DNA of 64,000 nt, taken from positions 2,871,549-2,935,548 of the forward strand of contig JAXHLS010000002.1 in assembly GCA_034522055.1 (NCBI GenBank), given 5' to 3'. The stretch is from Gammaproteobacteria bacterium. Its GTDB lineage: Bacteria; Pseudomonadota; Gammaproteobacteria; JAABTG01. Positions within the stretch are counted from its first letter, which is position 1; every line of letters begins with the position of its first letter. Shown one piece after another: positions 42,387 through 50,671 of this stretch. Both the position numbers and the translations under genes were made by a program. The notes beneath the pieces were generated by a model. It worked only from the letters and a program-made list of their open reading frames with translations, did not search any database and was not told the DNA's origin.

Positions 42387-44141
42387 ATGAGCGGGAGTGC
42401 GGCGGGGCGTGGGAGCGAGGCGGTTGTCACCGCCGGTGAGGGCTCGGCGCGGCTCGTCATCGATGGCTGGGGTCTGGACGAGGCCTGCCATGTGCTCCGG
42501 CGGGGCGGGGAAACCGTCAGGCTCGAGCCCAGGACCACCCTGCTGCTCGCCCACCTGGCGCGTCACCCCGGCCAGGTCCAGCGCCGCGAGGCGCTGCTGA
42601 AGGCGGCGTGGCCTGGAGTCATCGTCGGCGACGAGGCGCTGACCACCGCCATCAACAAGCTCCGCAAGGCCTTCAGTGACGAACGCCAGAGTCCTCGGAT
42701 CATCGAGACCATCCCCAAGATGGGCTACCGGCTGATCGCCCGTGTCGAGTTCGAGGAGGCAGCCGGCTCCCCGCCCTGCGTAGCGCCCGCAAATGCCGGG
42801 GCCGGATGGGGCCGCGCCATCGCGTTTGCGCTGGTCGTGGTGGCCCTGGCCGGGGGCGTCTTTCTCGTGGGCCGCCACCCGGGGCCCGGACCGGCAGGAG
42901 AACCGGGGGCCGGCCTGCCGACCGTCCCGGCGCCACAGGCCGTCACCGAGAGCCCCGTCATCCTGGTGCTGCCCTTCCGTAACGTGAGCGACGATCCGGA
43001 TGACGAGTACGTCGCGGACGGCATGACCGAGGACGTCATCACCGACCTGTCGAAGTTATCCGGCCTGCGCGTCATCGCCAGCCACACGGCGCTAAGCCTC
43101 AAGGACGCCCCCTCGGCCAGGATAGATGCCGTGGACACGGGCCGGCGGCTCGGGGTGGATTACATCCTCGACGGCAGCATGCGCAAGGCGGCAGGGCAGG
43201 TGCGGATCAACGTGCAGCTTATGGACGTGGGGGGCGGCTCGCCGCTGTGGGCGGAGCGATACGACCGCGAGCTGGCGAACATCTTTCGCATCCAGGACGA
43301 AATTACGGGGCATATTATTGAGGCGCTGGCCATCCGCCTGACCACCCAGGAGCGGGCGGCGCTGCAGGCGAGCGCCGAGGTGAGCTTCGAGGCCTACGAT
43401 ACCTTTCTTCAGGGTCAGCGCAGCTTCCACCTGCTGACCCGGGAAGGGCTGGCGGAAGCCATCTCCGCTTACCGTGAGGCCATCCGCTTGGATCCGGCCT
43501 TCGGGCGCGCCTACGGAGCGCTGTCCGTCGCCTTGGTCCGCCAGTACCTCCGTGGCTGGTCCGAGGCGCCCCAGGAGGCCCTCCCCCGCGGCCTCGAGCT
43601 GGCCCGCGAGGCGGTAGCCCTGGGCCCCTCGGTGCCCCAGGCTTACTGGGCCCTGGGCTACACGCTGCTCTTCCTCGGCGAGTACGAGGAGGCGACCCGT
43701 GCCGTGGAGCAGGCCATCGCCATCTCGCCCAGCTACGCCGACGGCTACGGTCTGCTGGCTCTCATCAATAACAACTGGGGCAGGCCCGAGGACGCCGCGC
43801 GTCAGATCGAGCGGGCCATGGAACTCAATCCCTTCTACACCTTCGACTATCCCTACAACTTGGGCAGGGCCTACTACCTGATGGGTCGCTACGAGGAGGC
43901 GGTTGAGCTCCTGACCACGGCGCTGGGCAAGAACCAGGCCGCCGGGCCGCCCCGCCTCTACCTGATCGCGAGCTACGTGAGGCAGGGGCTGATGGACGAT
44001 GCTGAGTGGGAGATGGAGCAGCTCCGGGTGCAGAGTCCGAACGCGAGCATCGCCCAGCTGCGGGATTCCATGGCTTTGACGGATCACCTCATGGGGCCCT
44101 TCTTGGAGGACCTGCGCGCCGCGGGCCTGCCCGAGCGGTGA
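42387..44141 (+). CDS. CadC/ToxR-like winged-helix regulator with membrane span and TPR repeats
   Basis: The 584-residue protein starts with an OmpR-type winged-helix DNA-binding domain (about residues 20-112, HPGQVQRREALLKAAWPGVI and ALTTAINKLRKAFSD...IETIPKMGYRLIA). One transmembrane helix (about 140-162) follows, then a domain beginning VILVLPFRNVSDDPDDEYVA and DGMTEDVITDLSKL, common in such regulators, and several TPR units (about 385-560). This is a one-component membrane-bound transcription regulator type. ATG 42387 is preferred; the frame extends upstream to 42198 without a plausible ribosome site. It probably controls itself or the divergent gene. Confidence 0.82.
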   Translation: MSGSAAGRGSEAVVTAGEGSARLVIDGWGLDEACHVLRRGGETVRLEPRTTLLLAHLARHPGQVQRREALLKAAWPGVIVGDEALTTAINKLRKAFSDERQSPRIIETIPKMGYRLIARVEFEEAAGSPPCVAPANAGAGWGRAIAFALVVVALAGGVFLVGRHPGPGPAGEPGAGLPTVPAPQAVTESPVILVLPFRNVSDDPDDEYVADGMTEDVITDLSKLSGLRVIASHTALSLKDAPSARIDAVDTGRRLGVDYILDGSMRKAAGQVRINVQLMDVGGGSPLWAERYDRELANIFRIQDEITGHIIEALAIRLTTQERAALQASAEVSFEAYDTFLQGQRSFHLLTREGLAEAISAYREAIRLDPAFGRAYGALSVALVRQYLRGWSEAPQEALPRGLELAREAVALGPSVPQAYWALGYTLLFLGEYEEATRAVEQAIAISPSYADGYGLLALINNNWGRPEDAARQIERAMELNPFYTFDYPYNLGRAYYLMGRYEEAVELLTTALGKNQAAGPPRLYLIASYVRQGLMDDAEWEMEQLRVQSPNASIAQLRDSMALTDHLMGPFLEDLRAAGLPER

Positions 44142-44285
44142 GCGGCCGGAGCTCCCGCTCCAGATAGCCGGCATGGCGTGCATGTGAGCACCGTTTATCG
44201 CGCGTATCGGCGAAGGGTGCGGAGTTCGGGTATCGACTGAAGGCCAGGGCAGGCCTGCCGCTTGGAGGGCACCCTGCCCCTATCG

Positions 44286-44609
44286 CGCCCCGCTTCGGCG
44301 GATTTTTCAATCCCGCATCGCTTGAGCGAGGTTCTTCTTTAGCTTCGCGAGGCGCCTCTTAAGTGGTCCGATTTCCCTCTCGATAGCTACGCCCCCCGGG
44401 TTGCTGGCGAGCGGTGCCTGGTGGTGAACTTCACCCTGCATCTGGACCCCGGCCTGCTCCACCTGCATCTGGATATGGGCCTGGCCTGCTTGGCCGAGGG
44501 TGCGGGCCGGCCTTGAAGAGCATGGCGGCCTTCCTGGCTGCTCTGCTGACATGGTGCTGGCACAGAGAACTTAAGCAGCTGGCGATATTCGGTAAGTGAT
44601 TGAAATTAT
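44286..44609. pseudogene. decayed right end of an earlier integrated element
   Basis: Two blocks here match the right end of the resident element. 44286-44392 matches 53985-54091 and on the minus strand still encodes EREIGPLKRRLAKLKKNLAQ and AMRD, the C-terminus of the SWIM-domain gene at 54004-54336. 44501-44609 matches 54690-54798 (TGAAGAGCAYGGCGGCCTTC). It lies immediately outside attL, as expected if a related element once occupied the same site in tandem and then mostly deleted. Confidence 0.72.
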
Positions 44610-44657
44610 TGGTCGGGGTGAGAGGATTTGAACCTCCGACCACCGCCTCCCGAAGGC
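44610..44657. other. attL core (duplicated 3' end of tRNA-Pro)
   Basis: The 48 bases starting TGGTCGGGGTGAGAGGATTT and ending CGAAGGC are identical to 54799-54846, which form the 3' part of the intact tRNA-Pro gene including the anticodon loop side and CCA. Beyond 44657 the sequences diverge (CCTTCCG versus GGTGCTC). This is the left attachment site of the integrative element. Confidence 0.9.
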
Positions 44658-44677
44658 CCTTCCGTGTGGTTTTCCCT

Positions 44678-44822
44678 TGCTTACCCAAACATGCTAGTCC
44701 TTGCTGAGGCCGCATTCCTAAGCCATAATTGCCTTACTAGGTAAGGCGGTGGTCAGGCGCTGTTTTACCCTGAATTACTGCGGCCTGCTTACCCTGTGCT
44801 TACCCAAATGGCCGGGTAAGCA
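44678..44822. promoter_or_regulatory. putative integrase arm-type sites near attL
   Basis: TGCTTACCC occurs at 44678-44686, 44786-44794 and 44797-44805, with an inverted GGGTAAGCA at 44814-44822. The palindrome GCCTTACTAGGTAAGGC lies in between. The doublet with its two-base spacer (44786-44805) is repeated exactly at 54736-54755 beside attR. Position and repetition fit integrase arm binding sites; the int promoter must also lie here. Confidence 0.6.
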
Positions 44823-44840
44823 AAACCCGAGGACGGATGA

Positions 44841-46124
44841 ATGGCGAAAATCACGAAGCGATTAGTGGACAGCACGAAGCCTGGCGCGTCGCGGCTTTAC
44901 GTATGGGACGAGGTTATCCCCGGCTTCGCGCTGGTGGTACAGACGACCGGAAAAAAATCCTACGCCTACCAGTACCGCGACCCTGCGGGGCACACGAGAC
45001 GCGCGACGATCGGGAGGCATGGCGCGTACACGCCAGACGAGGCCCGCGACAAGGCGAAGGAGTATCAACGGGCCGTCAACGAGGGTCGCGACCCCCTGGC
45101 CGAAAAGGAGGGCCGCCGGCAGGCCGTCACGGTCGGCAAGCTACTGGATCTCTATCTCGAATCGGCCGCGTTCGCGGAGAAAGCGGAGTCCACGCAGGGA
45201 TCCGACCGGGGGCGGGTGAATCGGCACCTTAAACCGCTGCTGGGGCGCAAGGTGGCGGATCAACTCAAGCCCGACGACATCCGCAAGGCGTTCGCGGCTA
45301 TCAAGGCGGGCAAGACCGCCACAACTGAGAAGACAGGCCTTCGGGGGCTGGCCCGTGTCCGCGGCGGCGAAGGCGCGGCCCGCATGTCGATCCGGTTGCT
45401 GAAGTCCGTATATGGATGGGCCATCAAGGAAGGGATGCTCACCGAAAACCCGGCTACCGGAATCGCGATAGGCAAGGACGGGCGGCGCGACCTGGTGTTA
45501 ACGCTGGATCAGTACCCGGCCCTGTTCGCGGCCATCGATGCTCTTGAAGCCGAGTTCAAGGTCTCCCGTGCAGCCGCCGCCGCCATCCGGGTGATTGCCT
45601 TGACCGGGGCGCGGCGCGGAGAGATTGCCGGCCTTCGGTGGCGGCACGTCAAGTTGAAGGAGGGTCTTGCCGAGCTTCCCGCGGAATCCCACAAGACCGG
45701 GCGGAAGACCGGAGAGACTCGAACCATAGGACTGCCGAGCGCGGCAGCGGCCATCATCTCCCAGCAACCCGAGGGGAAGGCGGATGATCTCGTATTCCGC
45801 CCCGCCAAGGGTAAAGGGGTGATCAACCTGGCGAAGCCCTGGACGGTCATCCGCAAGGAGGCCGGCCTAAATCCCTCTCTAGGCCTTCATGGTCTCAGGC
45901 ATTCACTGGCCACCGGCATGGCCGAATCTGGTAGCCAAGCCGCCCACATCATGGCGGTGCTGGGGCATCGCGACATTGCTACCAGTCAGCGGTATGTCCA
46001 CATGGCGCAGGACGTGCGGACACGGCTGGCGGAGAAGGCCGCCAGCGGCATCAGTGCGGCCCTGGAAGGGAGGAAGGCGGCAGACGTGGTGCCCATCCAG
46101 ACGGAGGGCCACAGCGATGCCTAA
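44841..46124 (+). CDS. int: tyrosine-type site-specific integrase
   Basis: The 427-residue protein has the DUF4102 N-terminal arm-binding domain (LVDSTKPGASRLYVWDEVIP; TTGKKSYAYQYRD), a core-binding domain, and the catalytic domain. The active-site arginine is in LTGARRGEIAGLRW, HxLR in LHGLRHSLATGM, and the nucleophilic tyrosine in GHRDIATSQRYVHM. It catalyses integration into and excision from tRNA-Pro. ATG 44841 begins 183 bases from attL. Its stop overlaps a 20-codon frame that in turn overlaps the next gene, so int may be co-transcribed with downstream genes. Confidence 0.95.
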   Translation: MAKITKRLVDSTKPGASRLYVWDEVIPGFALVVQTTGKKSYAYQYRDPAGHTRRATIGRHGAYTPDEARDKAKEYQRAVNEGRDPLAEKEGRRQAVTVGKLLDLYLESAAFAEKAESTQGSDRGRVNRHLKPLLGRKVADQLKPDDIRKAFAAIKAGKTATTEKTGLRGLARVRGGEGAARMSIRLLKSVYGWAIKEGMLTENPATGIAIGKDGRRDLVLTLDQYPALFAAIDALEAEFKVSRAAAAAIRVIALTGARRGEIAGLRWRHVKLKEGLAELPAESHKTGRKTGETRTIGLPSAAAAIISQQPEGKADDLVFRPAKGKGVINLAKPWTVIRKEAGLNPSLGLHGLRHSLATGMAESGSQAAHIMAVLGHRDIATSQRYVHMAQDVRTRLAEKAASGISAALEGRKAADVVPIQTEGHSDA

Positions 46125-46179
46125 GCCGCAACAGACCCCAAAGCCTGGATCCGAGGCACGCATGGAGTTGCGGCGATGA
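46117..46179 (+). CDS. 20-codon bridging open reading frame
   Basis: The frame reads MPKPQQTPKPGSEARMELRR. Its ATG lies within the last codons of int, and its TGA overlaps the ATG of the next gene (ATGA). Such a bridge could couple translation between int and the 147-residue gene. The peptide is proline/arginine-rich and not recognised; whether it is made is unknown. Confidence 0.3.
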   Translation: MPKPQQTPKPGSEARMELRR

Positions 46180-46619
46180 ACAAGGACGAATTCAAGCGGG
46201 AGGTCACCGAGCGCTTCCAGAGGAAAATTGAACGCTGGCTTGACGGCGACGGCGAGGCCGGAATTGACCTAATGCTCTATGTGCTGGCAATTACGGATCA
46301 TCCACCGATCCCAGAGGAGGCAATGAACCGGCTGCGAATTGCCTTGATGAAATGGCAGGCCGGAGAGGCGCCAAGCCTTGATCGCGCCTTCGGCGTCGAG
46401 ACAGGCAAAACCGCTCAAATGGCACGTAGGAAGCGGGAATTAGAAGCGGGAGCGAGACTGGGAGAACAACGGGCGCGCGAAGCGCTGGAGAAGCACAACA
46501 GCGGCAAGAGCCGCCGTGCCCGTCACCCTTTCGAGGGCGAAAACGATCCGCTTGAGATCGTCGCCCAGCGCTTCCGCCTGAGCCGTTCGACGTTATTTCG
46601 GTTGATCAAGGACGAATAG
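46176..46619 (+). CDS. unknown protein with C-terminal HTH-like segment
   Basis: This 147-residue protein is not assigned to a family. It is highly charged and helical. The last thirty residues (NDPLEIVAQRFRLSRSTLFR followed by LIKDE) look like a helix-turn-helix where LSRSTLFRLI would be the recognition helix. A basic segment KHNSGKSRRARHPFEGE precedes this. It lies between int and the AlpA-like gene, so a regulatory or excision role is possible. Start ATG 46176 overlaps the 20-codon frame. Confidence 0.65.
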   Translation: MNKDEFKREVTERFQRKIERWLDGDGEAGIDLMLYVLAITDHPPIPEEAMNRLRIALMKWQAGEAPSLDRAFGVETGKTAQMARRKRELEAGARLGEQRAREALEKHNSGKSRRARHPFEGENDPLEIVAQRFRLSRSTLFRLIKDE

Positions 46620-46715
46620 CGGGCCCCATTTCAAAACGGCGTTTTTTGAAACCCGCGGGGCGCGGTCACGCCCTAAGCTTCTGTCAACGTCAATCACGCG
46701 ACAGGAGCACCCAAC

Positions 46716-46934
46716 ATGACCGACCGTTATCTTTCTCGCAAAGAGGCCTCTGCCTACATCACTGCGCGAGGCCTGAGCTGCGCCGCGACCACCCTTCAAA
46801 AATACGCGACGGTCGGCGGCGGACCCCACTATAGAAAATTTGGAAAGCGCGCCGTCTATGCGGAGTCGGATCTTGATTCTTGGATCGAGTCAAAGCTCAC
46901 GGCGCCCATGGCTTCGAGCTCCGCGGCGGCATAA
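46716..46934 (+). CDS. AlpA-like DNA-binding regulator
   Basis: The 72-residue protein starts MTDRYLSRKEASAYITARGL and continues with ATTLQKYATVGGGPHYRKFG and KRAVYAESDLDSWIESKL. This is the winged-helix MerR-like fold of AlpA/excisionase-type regulators commonly found beside P4-type primases. In P4-like satellites such proteins activate int or promote excision. CAGGAG precedes ATG 46716. The region upstream (46620-46715) would hold its promoter. Confidence 0.78.
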   Translation: MTDRYLSRKEASAYITARGLSCAATTLQKYATVGGGPHYRKFGKRAVYAESDLDSWIESKLTAPMASSSAAA

Positions 46935-46936
46935 CG

Positions 46937-47194
46937 GTGGCCCGGACACGAAAGCGCCCGGCGGGCAGGCCGGGCGCCAGGGACAGCATGGATATGCGCG
47001 GGGTGCGCACTGCCGATCATAGCACCGCACCGGCTAAGCGCTCCATCATGGCCCGCCTCCGCCGGCGCCTGGCCCGGTTCACAGCCCCCAGCGACATGGT
47101 GTTCTCCTCGGAGATGTCCCTGGAGATCGATCGCCTTTTGATCGCGCTCGCGGATTGTCAGAAGCGCTTGGCAAAACTGGAGCGCCGGCAGTGA
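46937..47194 (+). CDS. small basic protein of unknown function
   Basis: The 85-residue product starts (GTG 46937) with a strongly basic region (RTRKRPAGRPGARDS) and another at MARLRRRLARFTAPS. It ends in a helical, coiled-coil-like segment (EMSLEIDRLLIALADCQKRL). It sits two bases after the AlpA-like gene and overlaps the primase start by four bases (GTGA), so the three genes are tightly linked. No family recognised; nucleic-acid binding is plausible from charge. Confidence 0.6.
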   Translation: MARTRKRPAGRPGARDSMDMRGVRTADHSTAPAKRSIMARLRRRLARFTAPSDMVFSSEMSLEIDRLLIALADCQKRLAKLERRQ

Positions 47195-49560
47195 CCACTA
47201 TCACCTCCGACCCCGCCGCCGACTTCGCAACCGCCATGCAGGCTGCTGGCGTTACCCCACCCGAGCACATGACCGCCGATGGGCGCCTGCATCGGTTCCG
47301 CGTGCCGGAAGATAAAAACGGGAGCCGGAATGGGTGGTACATCCTACATGGAGATGGCCTGCCGGCCGGCGCCTTCGGCAGTTGGAAGTCCGGCGTCGAA
47401 GGTAAGTGGTGCTCCAAGAGCGATACGCAACTCTCTCAGACCGAGCGCGACGAACTCCGCCGGCGCACCGAGAGGGCCAAAGCCGAACGCGACAAGGCAC
47501 TGGAGCAGGAGCGCACCGAGGCCCGCCAGAAGGCAGCGGCAGCATGGGAGGCCGCGCAGCCGGCGGGCACAGAGCATCCGTACCTTAAAGCCAAGGGGGT
47601 AAGGCCCCACGGACTACGCGTGCGCGATGATGGTGCCCTGCTGGTGCCCCTGCGGGACGTGGCGGGCACCCTACATTCCCTCCAGGCCATTCACCCTGAT
47701 GGCAACAAGCGGTTCCTCCCAGGTGGCGCAGTAGGCGGGCATTACCACCTCATCGACAAGCCCGACCGCGTGCTGTACGTCGCCGAGGGTTACGCCACCG
47801 CCGCCACCATTCACGAGGCCACCGACAAGGCCGTGGCCGTTGCCTTCAACGCGGGCAACCTCCGTACCGTCGCCGAGACCCTGCGGGGTGCCTATCCCAC
47901 CATCACCATAGTAATCGTCGCAGACAACGACGCCTGGACCGAGGGCAACCCCGGGGCGACTAAGGCCCAGGATGCAGCCGAGGCCACAGGGGCCCGGCTG
48001 GTGGTGCCGGAGTTCACAGACACCACAACCAGACCCACGGACATGAACGACCTGGCGACCGCGGAAGGAATAGATGCAGTGCGGGGCCAACTGGAGCGGC
48101 AGGGCGAGATTGCATCATCCGGTAACGCTCCCGCCGCTATCGACCGGGACGATGAATCGCACCCCGATCTATCCCACGACGAGCTCGCCTTGCTGCTGGG
48201 CAGCATCGGCGGATGGAACAGCCGCGCCCGTTATGTCGCCTCGTGGGACCGGTGGCTATTCTGGAGTGGGAGCCGCTGGGAAGTAGATGACCGCCTGCGG
48301 CACATGACCGAGGCGCGTCATTTTCTCCGCCAGGTGGCACGAGACCTTGAGGCCTGGGCGCGGCGTCAAGCGGAGAAGTGCCACGACGCGACCGAGGCCG
48401 AAAAGGTAGAGCGGTGGGCGCGCAACGAAGCGAAAACGCTGCGGCAGGCGGGGACGCGGACGAGCGTCGAAAGCACCGCACGCAGTAACCCCGAGCTGGC
48501 CGCTAGCGTTGAGCAATGGGACGGCTGTCTGGACCTGCTGGGCACACCCGGCGGCACCGTCGACCTACGGACCGGCGAGCTGCGCCCCGCTGCGCGCGAC
48601 GACTACATCACCAAACACACACGCATCGAGCCTGTGGCCGGCGAGCCGTCCCTGTGGCTGCGCTTCCTGGCAACGGCGATGCGGGGGGACAGTGAGATGG
48701 TGGCGTTTTTGCAGCGCCTGGCCGGGTACGCGCTCACCGGCTATACGACGGAACACAAGCTGCCCTTTGCCTTCGGCTCCGGCGGAAACGGCAAGAGCGT
48801 TTTCGCAAACACCCTACACTCGATCCTGGCGGACTACGCTGCCCGGGCGCCCGCTGAGGCCTTCCTGTCCGCGAAGGGCGAGCGCCATCCGACAGACCTA
48901 GCCGGCCTACAAGGGGCGCGACTGGTGGTTGGATCCGAGTTGCCGGCGGGACGTGCCTGGAACGAATCCGTGATCAAAGACCTGACGGGCGGCGACCCGA
49001 TCACGGCGCGGTTCATGAGGCAAGACTATTTCACCTACAAGCCGCAGTTCACGATACTGATCGTCGGCAACCATCAGCCGAGCATCGGCGCCGTGGATGA
49101 GGCAATGCGCCGCCGCCTACTGTTAATTCCCTTCACGGCCACGATCCCGGCAAGCCAGCGTGACCCCAAACTGGAAGCAAAATTGCGCGACGAACACGGC
49201 GCGATCCTACAGTGGATGATCGAGGGCGCGGTGGAGTGGTACCGGCATGGCCTGTGCGTCCCTGCGAGCGTTATAGCCGCCACGGATGACTACCTCGATG
49301 CCGAGGACTTGTTAGGCCAGTTCATGGCGGACGAGATGCGGCTCGATCCTCAGACCGACGTGCCTAGCAGCGTCGTATACGAGCGGCACCGCGACTGGTG
49401 CCGAGCCCACGGAACCCGGGAGTGGAGTCAGCGCGCTTTAACTCAAGCGCTGCGGGAGCGTGGAATCACCATTAAAAAGGACCGCGAGGCCCGCAAGCTG
49501 CAAGGGTGGAGAGTAGTCACGCTGGTGGAGTCGACGACCTCACAGAGGGATTGGAGATGA
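47191..49560 (+). CDS. phage/plasmid primase-helicase, P4 family (toprim, D5 N-terminal, SF3 helicase)
   Basis: The 789-residue protein has an N-terminal region including WYILHGDGLPAGAFGSWKSG, a toprim-like primase domain (about residues 180-290, LYVAEGYATAATIHEAT, TIVIVADND), a D5_N region (about 385-510), and an SF3 helicase. Walker A is FGSGGNGKSVFANTLH (about residue 530), with the later FTILIVGNHQPSIGAVDEAM and RRRLLLIPF. Such proteins initiate replication of P4-like satellites and prophages by binding origin iterons, priming and unwinding. Iteron-like inverted repeats lie directly after its stop. GTG 47191 overlaps the preceding gene. Confidence 0.92.
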   Translation: MTTITSDPAADFATAMQAAGVTPPEHMTADGRLHRFRVPEDKNGSRNGWYILHGDGLPAGAFGSWKSGVEGKWCSKSDTQLSQTERDELRRRTERAKAERDKALEQERTEARQKAAAAWEAAQPAGTEHPYLKAKGVRPHGLRVRDDGALLVPLRDVAGTLHSLQAIHPDGNKRFLPGGAVGGHYHLIDKPDRVLYVAEGYATAATIHEATDKAVAVAFNAGNLRTVAETLRGAYPTITIVIVADNDAWTEGNPGATKAQDAAEATGARLVVPEFTDTTTRPTDMNDLATAEGIDAVRGQLERQGEIASSGNAPAAIDRDDESHPDLSHDELALLLGSIGGWNSRARYVASWDRWLFWSGSRWEVDDRLRHMTEARHFLRQVARDLEAWARRQAEKCHDATEAEKVERWARNEAKTLRQAGTRTSVESTARSNPELAASVEQWDGCLDLLGTPGGTVDLRTGELRPAARDDYITKHTRIEPVAGEPSLWLRFLATAMRGDSEMVAFLQRLAGYALTGYTTEHKLPFAFGSGGNGKSVFANTLHSILADYAARAPAEAFLSAKGERHPTDLAGLQGARLVVGSELPAGRAWNESVIKDLTGGDPITARFMRQDYFTYKPQFTILIVGNHQPSIGAVDEAMRRRLLLIPFTATIPASQRDPKLEAKLRDEHGAILQWMIEGAVEWYRHGLCVPASVIAATDDYLDAEDLLGQFMADEMRLDPQTDVPSSVVYERHRDWCRAHGTREWSQRALTQALRERGITIKKDREARKLQGWRVVTLVESTTSQRDWR

Positions 49561-49564
49561 GTCT

Positions 49565-49664
49565 GTGACGCTTGTGACGCTTATTCCATTATTGACCGTC
49601 CTCCCAGACTCACCTCTCTTTTTACAAGGACGCCCTATATAGGGGGAAGCGTCACAAGCGTCAC
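49565..49664. repeat. iteron-like inverted repeat, candidate replication origin
   Basis: GTGACGCTT occurs twice in direct orientation (49565-49582), and its complement AAGCGTCAC twice at 49647-49664, forming 18-bp arms 64 bases apart. The spacer contains a T-rich stretch and the perfect palindrome CCCTATATAGGG (49632-49643). It lies between the primase-helicase and SSB genes, where a cognate origin could be. Confidence 0.6.
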
Positions 49665-49726
49665 AAGGCCGATAAGGCCCGGAGGATGAAGACCATGAAG
49701 CGGCGAGTGCTGGAGGTGCGGAAACG

Positions 49727-50128
49727 ATGAGCGCAACGATTGCGGCATACGGCCGTTTGGGTGCCGACCCACGGCGCGTGGCGACCAAGACGGGAAAGGC
49801 CATGGCCACCTGCAACCTTGCAGTAGACGCAGGCAAGGACGAGGACGCTGCGCCGCTGTGGCTGAAGCTGCTGGCGTTTGGCGGACGGGCCGAGCAACTA
49901 CTTGAGCACCACCGGGGCGAGGCTGTCAGCGTGTTCGGCCGGCTTGAACTAAACGCCTGGACTGGTGCCGACGGCGAGGCCCGCGAGACGCTACAGGTGA
50001 TCGTAGAAGAGCTGGCCAGCGCAAAGACCGTGAGACCACGCGCCAAGGGGAAGCGTACAGAGCAAGGCAAGAGCACCGTGGATGCAGCGAAGGACGGCAC
50101 GCCGTTCAATGACGACCTTCCGTTCTGA
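49727..50128 (+). CDS. ssb: single-stranded DNA-binding protein
   Basis: The 133-residue protein has an OB-fold core (SATIAAYGRLGADPRRVATK; LWLKLLAFGGRAEQLLEH; VSVFGRLELNAWTGADGE), a basic linker, and the acidic tip FNDDLPF used to recruit replication partners. It is shorter and more divergent than chromosomal SSB, as usual for mobile elements. A 14-codon frame (49686-49730) preceded by GGAGG ends on its ATG (ATGA), suggesting coupled translation. It presumably serves replication of the element together with the primase. Confidence 0.88.
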   Translation: MSATIAAYGRLGADPRRVATKTGKAMATCNLAVDAGKDEDAAPLWLKLLAFGGRAEQLLEHHRGEAVSVFGRLELNAWTGADGEARETLQVIVEELASAKTVRPRAKGKRTEQGKSTVDAAKDGTPFNDDLPF

Positions 50129-50238
50129 GCATGGCTGTCGCGGGTCCTCCTGGGAACTTGGCTGCGGTTGCGGGGCAGTGCAGTTCTACGCTAGCGGCTG
50201 GCGTCCCACTGTGTTGACTGTAAACACTCGGCACTGAC

Positions 50239-50616
50239 GTGGACGCCCTCGGCCCCATTCTCGGCCCCCTGGCCGCACACCTGGCGAAGGACCCTCACGA
50301 GCCCCTGCCGCCAGTGGTGGTGGCCAGGTTGCTGGAGGCCTTGCAGCGGGCCGCCACGGGTGCCTCCCTGGCCAAGGCCCTGGCTGTAGGACCGGAGCCG
50401 ACCCGGGACGCCGCTATCGTCCGTGCGGCGGATGTGGTGGGCGGATCTACTCCGTGGGAGCAGGCGCGGCGCGTGGCGGAGGCGGTGGAGGAGTACGAGC
50501 GGGGGCGGATGCCCGATGGCGAGCTGGCGCGGGCGGTGGCGTGCATCGTCACGGCACGGCGGCCGGTACGAACGCCGGAAGGTCTCTATTCCATCCTCCG
50601 AGACCTGTCTTGCTAA
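50239..50616 (+). CDS. unknown protein of the integrative element
   Basis: The 125-residue product starts at GTG 50239 (DALGPILGPLAAHLAKDPHE) and is rich in Ala, Arg and Pro with several helices (VVARLLEALQRAATGASLAK; EQARRVAEAVEEYERGRMPD). No family is recognised. It lies between SSB and the capsid gene on the same strand, ending 56 bases before the capsid start. The frame is well filled, and the residue composition is like a real soluble protein. Confidence 0.6.
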   Translation: MDALGPILGPLAAHLAKDPHEPLPPVVVARLLEALQRAATGASLAKALAVGPEPTRDAAIVRAADVVGGSTPWEQARRVAEAVEEYERGRMPDGELARAVACIVTARRPVRTPEGLYSILRDLSC

Positions 50617-50671
50617 TGGCCTCGTTAGCGCCATGCTGGTTCAAACACCACATGAACAGAGGATCAAGCGC

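Noticed and set aside
44610-44657. Second tRNA-Pro gene
   Set aside because: Only the 3' 48 bases are present; the 5' acceptor strand and D-arm are missing, so it is an attachment-site duplicate.
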